Shown here: positions 61,885 through 64,000 of the stretch, piece by piece
How positions within the stretch are numbered: the stretch's first letter is position 1
Layout of the letters: each line of letters begins with the position of its first letter
DNA from: Paraburkholderia fungorum
Lineage (GTDB): Bacteria; Pseudomonadota; Gammaproteobacteria; Burkholderiales; Burkholderiaceae
Reading direction: 5' to 3'
Length of the DNA: 64,000 nucleotides
Assembly (NCBI RefSeq): GCF_003610895.1
Contig: NZ_MCAS01000012.1
Coordinates: 331,046 to 395,045 of the forward strand
The notes under the pieces: model-generated
The model's input: the letters and a program-made list of their open reading frames with translations, nothing else
The model's database searches: none
Told to the model about the DNA's origin: nothing
Program-made: the position numbers and the translations under genes

Positions 61885-62023
61885 GGCTTTTCAATATATG
61901 GGATGACTGTTCGACATTTGCATCGCAGCCCAAGGCGCGGCACCATTTGCAGCACAGACAAAACGATATCGGAGACACGCAAGGCCCAGCGATCGCACGC
62001 GATCGATTTTTTTCGGCCCTGTT

Positions 62024-62039
62024 GATTAAGCGCTTAATC
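62024..62039. promoter_or_regulatory. Perfect LacI-type operator palindrome
   Basis: GATTAAGCGCTTAATC is a 16-bp perfect palindrome with the central CG typical of LacI/GalR operators. It is 140 bp upstream of the repressor start (61884) and 38 bp upstream of the ATPase start (62077). Confidence 0.85.
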
Positions 62040-62076
62040 TTCGATGTCGAGCCGATTTAATCACGGAGTCGATGCA

Positions 62077-63234
62077 ATGGCGAGCATTTCGTTGAGAGGC
62101 GTGCAGAAGGCGTATGGCGACGGCGCGCTGGTGATCCGCGACGTCGACCTGGAGATCGGCGAGAACGAGTTCTGCGTGTTTCTCGGTCCGTCCGGCTGCG
62201 GCAAGTCCACCTTGCTGCGCATGATCGCCGGCCTCGAAGATGTGACCGACGGCGACCTGTCGATTGCCGGGCGCCTCGTCAACGACGTGCCGGCGGCGCA
62301 GCGCGGCGTGGCAATGGTGTTTCAGAGCTACGCGCTGTTTCCGCATATGACCGTGTTCGAAAACATGGCATTCGGCCTCAAGCTCGCTAAAACCCCGAAA
62401 GACGAAATTGACCGCAAGGTGCGGGAAGCCGCGCGCATCCTGCAACTGGAGGCGCTGCTCGAGCGCCGCCCAAAGGCGCTGTCAGGCGGCCAGAGGCAGC
62501 GCGTGGCGATCGGGCGGGCCATCGTGCGCGAGCCGGGCGTGTTTCTGTTCGACGAGCCGCTCTCCAATCTCGACGCGACGCTGCGCGGCCAGACCCGCGT
62601 CGAAATCGCGCGCTTGCATAAGCAGTTCGCCAAAGCCAGCGTGGTGTACGTCACGCACGACCAGATCGAAGCGATGACGCTCGCCGACAAGATCGTGTTG
62701 CTGCACGCGGGCAAGGACACCGAGCGCTACGGCAGCATCGCGCAGATCGGCGCGCCGCTCGAGTTGTATCACCGTCCGAGGAGCCGTTTCGTCGCCGGCT
62801 TCATCGGTTCGCCGCGCATGAACTTTTTGCCGGGGCGAGTGGTGTCGGCGGATGCGAACGGTGTGACCGTCGTGCTCGATCACACCGCCGAAAACGTGCA
62901 CGTGCCCGTCAGCGGCGATGGGCTCGCGGCTTCGCAGCCGGTCACGCTTGGCGTGCGCCCGGAACACATGGAATTCATCGATGCGGCAAGTGCGGAACAG
63001 CCGCGGGATGCCGTGCTGATCCGCACCGTGTCCCTCGTCGAACAGCTCGGCGAACACAGCTATGTCCACCTCGATCAGCCCGGCGGCGGCGCATTGATCG
63101 CCAAGGCGCCGGGCGACACACGCCTCGCGCCGGGTGACCGTGCGAGCCTGCGTGTTCCTCGCCGCGCTTGTCACTTGTTTACCGAAGACGGCTTTGCCGC
63201 CGCTTCGCTTGAATCCGCCGAACACTACGTATAG
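62077..63234 (+). CDS. Sugar ABC transporter ATPase, MalK/UgpC type
   Basis: A 385-residue ATPase with Walker [10 protein letters not shown], signature [14 protein letters not shown], Walker [13 protein letters not shown], and a C-terminal TOBE regulatory region (about 245-380). ATG 62077 has ACGGAG upstream. The cognate binding protein and permeases are not in this window; they may follow the GH42 gene beyond 64000, or the ATPase may serve a distant system. Confidence 0.87.
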   Translation: MASISLRGVQKAYGDGALVIRDVDLEIGENEFCVFLGPSGCGKSTLLRMIAGLEDVTDGDLSIAGRLVNDVPAAQRGVAMVFQSYALFPHMTVFENMAFGLKLAKTPKDEIDRKVREAARILQLEALLERRPKALSGGQRQRVAIGRAIVREPGVFLFDEPLSNLDATLRGQTRVEIARLHKQFAKASVVYVTHDQIEAMTLADKIVLLHAGKDTERYGSIAQIGAPLELYHRPRSRFVAGFIGSPRMNFLPGRVVSADANGVTVVLDHTAENVHVPVSGDGLAASQPVTLGVRPEHMEFIDAASAEQPRDAVLIRTVSLVEQLGEHSYVHLDQPGGGALIAKAPGDTRLAPGDRASLRVPRRACHLFTEDGFAAASLESAEHYV

Positions 63235-63245
63235 AGGACATTCGG

Positions 63246-64000
63246 ATGCGCCTTGGAGTCTGTTATTACCCGGAACACTGGCCGGAGTCGATGTGGGAAG
63301 ACGACGCCCGGCGGATGAAAGCCCTCGGCATCGAGCAGGTGCGAATCGCCGAATTTGCGTGGAGCCGGATGGAGCCGACGCCAGGCGAATATGACTGGAG
63401 CTGGCTGGATCGTGCGATCGACGTACTCGGTGCAGCTGGTTTGCAGGTGGTGATGTGTACGCCGACGGCGACGCCGCCCAAGTGGCTGATCGATCGTCAT
63501 CCGGATATTCTGCCGATCGGCGCGGACGGCCGTCCGCGTGCTTTCGGTTCACGCCGTCATTACGATTTCTCATCGCCTTCGTATTTCGCCGCATCGCAGC
63601 GGATCTGCACGGCGCTTGCCGAGCGCTACGGCAAGCATCCGGCTGTTGCGTACTGGCAGACTGACAACGAATTCGGCTGCCATCACACGGTGGTCAGCTA
63701 TTCGCCGGCAGCGGTCGAACGCTTTCGCGAGTGGCTCAAGGCGCGCTATCAAACCATCGACGCACTGAACCGCGCGTGGGGCACGGTGTTCTGGAGCATG
63801 GAATACCGCAGCTTCGACGAGATCGACGCGCCGGTGGCGACCGTTACCGAAGCGCATCCGTCGCACCGGCTCGATTACCGGCGCTTCGCTTCCGACGAAG
63901 TGGCGCGCTACAACCGCATGCAGGTCGAGATCATCCGCGCGCATTCGCCGGGACGGCCGGTCGCGCACAACTTCATGCAGCTCTTTACCGAGTTCGATCA
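63246..64000 (+). CDS. GH42 beta-galactosidase, 5' part
   Basis: The frame opens at ATG 63246, 11 nt after the ATPase stop, and stays open to the window end (251 complete codons). It begins [16 protein letters not shown], the GH42 start, with IRIAEFAW-type strand ([13 protein letters not shown]), and has the acid/base Glu in [12 protein letters not shown] (about residue 142). GH42 enzymes hydrolyse beta-galactosides such as galacto-oligosaccharides or galactan fragments. About 60% of the protein is missing to the right. Confidence 0.87.
   Translation, partial: MRLGVCYYPEHWPESMWEDDARRMKALGIEQVRIAEFAWSRMEPTPGEYDWSWLDRAIDVLGAAGLQVVMCTPTATPPKWLIDRHPDILPIGADGRPRAFGSRRHYDFSSPSYFAASQRICTALAERYGKHPAVAYWQTDNEFGCHHTVVSYSPAAVERFREWLKARYQTIDALNRAWGTVFWSMEYRSFDEIDAPVATVTEAHPSHRLDYRRFASDEVARYNRMQVEIIRAHSPGRPVAHNFMQLFTEFD

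Overview
The window looks like a stretch of a GC-rich betaproteobacterial chromosome, most likely Paraburkholderia or a close Burkholderia relative. The reasons are the ceoR-llpE-ceoAB-opcM type efflux locus, a DUF4148 protein, an interspersed repeat that I recall from Paraburkholderia intergenic regions, an flhDC pair, and many small catabolic operons each with its own LysR, AraC, TetR, LacI or ROK regulator. This genus call is inference from gene content and was not checked by a search. I saw no rRNA or tRNA gene, no CRISPR array, no insertion sequence and no prophage.

Layout. 1-700: the tail of a forward gene, a decayed in-frame copy of that tail and an interspersed repeat. 0.7-9.5 kb: a DUF4148 secreted protein, then the LysR regulator and the divergent llpE/RND efflux operon, closed by a strong terminator. 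9.5-11.2 kb: a hipBA-type toxin-antitoxin operon with a clear inverted-repeat operator. 11.3-17 kb: an organosulfur acquisition operon (methionine-type ABC transporter plus two flavin-dependent desulfurisation-type oxidoreductases) preceded by a tiny open frame coding for a Cys-rich peptide, then mntH. 18.5-19.4 kb: flhDC without motility genes beside it. 20-23.6 kb: a YeeE/YedE transporter with a GNAT gene, an MmyB-type regulator with a perfect 23-bp palindrome upstream, and a second toxin-antitoxin pair. 23.9-30.7 kb: small enzymes, two MFS transporters and an orphan response regulator with an atypical receiver.

30.7-36.6 kb: a trans-4-hydroxy-L-proline catabolism locus (deaminase, 2-epimerase, three-gene D-hydroxyproline dehydrogenase, PAS-AraC regulator). 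The two divergent promoters carry an identical 16-bp element. 38-43.8 kb: a quinate/shikimate catabolism locus (3-dehydroshikimate dehydratase, type II dehydroquinase, shikimate/quinate dehydrogenase, MFS transporter, TetR). 43.9-48.8 kb: an FAD oxidase, an ECF sigma/anti-sigma pair, and a DapA-family dehydratase with a divergent LysR regulator. 49-52.1 kb: an unusually long class A penicillin-binding protein. 52.1-56.3 kb: a fructose-type ABC transporter with a ROK regulator and an interrupted palindrome upstream. 56.7-59.8 kb: a branched-chain-type binding protein whose best start is out of frame with the rest of the gene, a divergent LysR and a ureidoglycolate lyase-like gene. 59.8-64 kb: a YcgR-like PilZ protein, a LacI regulator with a perfect operator palindrome, a MalK/UgpC-type ATPase and the start of a GH42 beta-galactosidase that runs off the window.

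Overall this is accessory metabolic territory: nutrient scavenging (sulfur, hydroxyproline, quinate, sugars), efflux, and local regulators. The most rewarding signals are regulatory DNA elements: the Cys-rich leader peptide, the paired hydroxyproline elements and several perfect palindromes next to their likely regulators.
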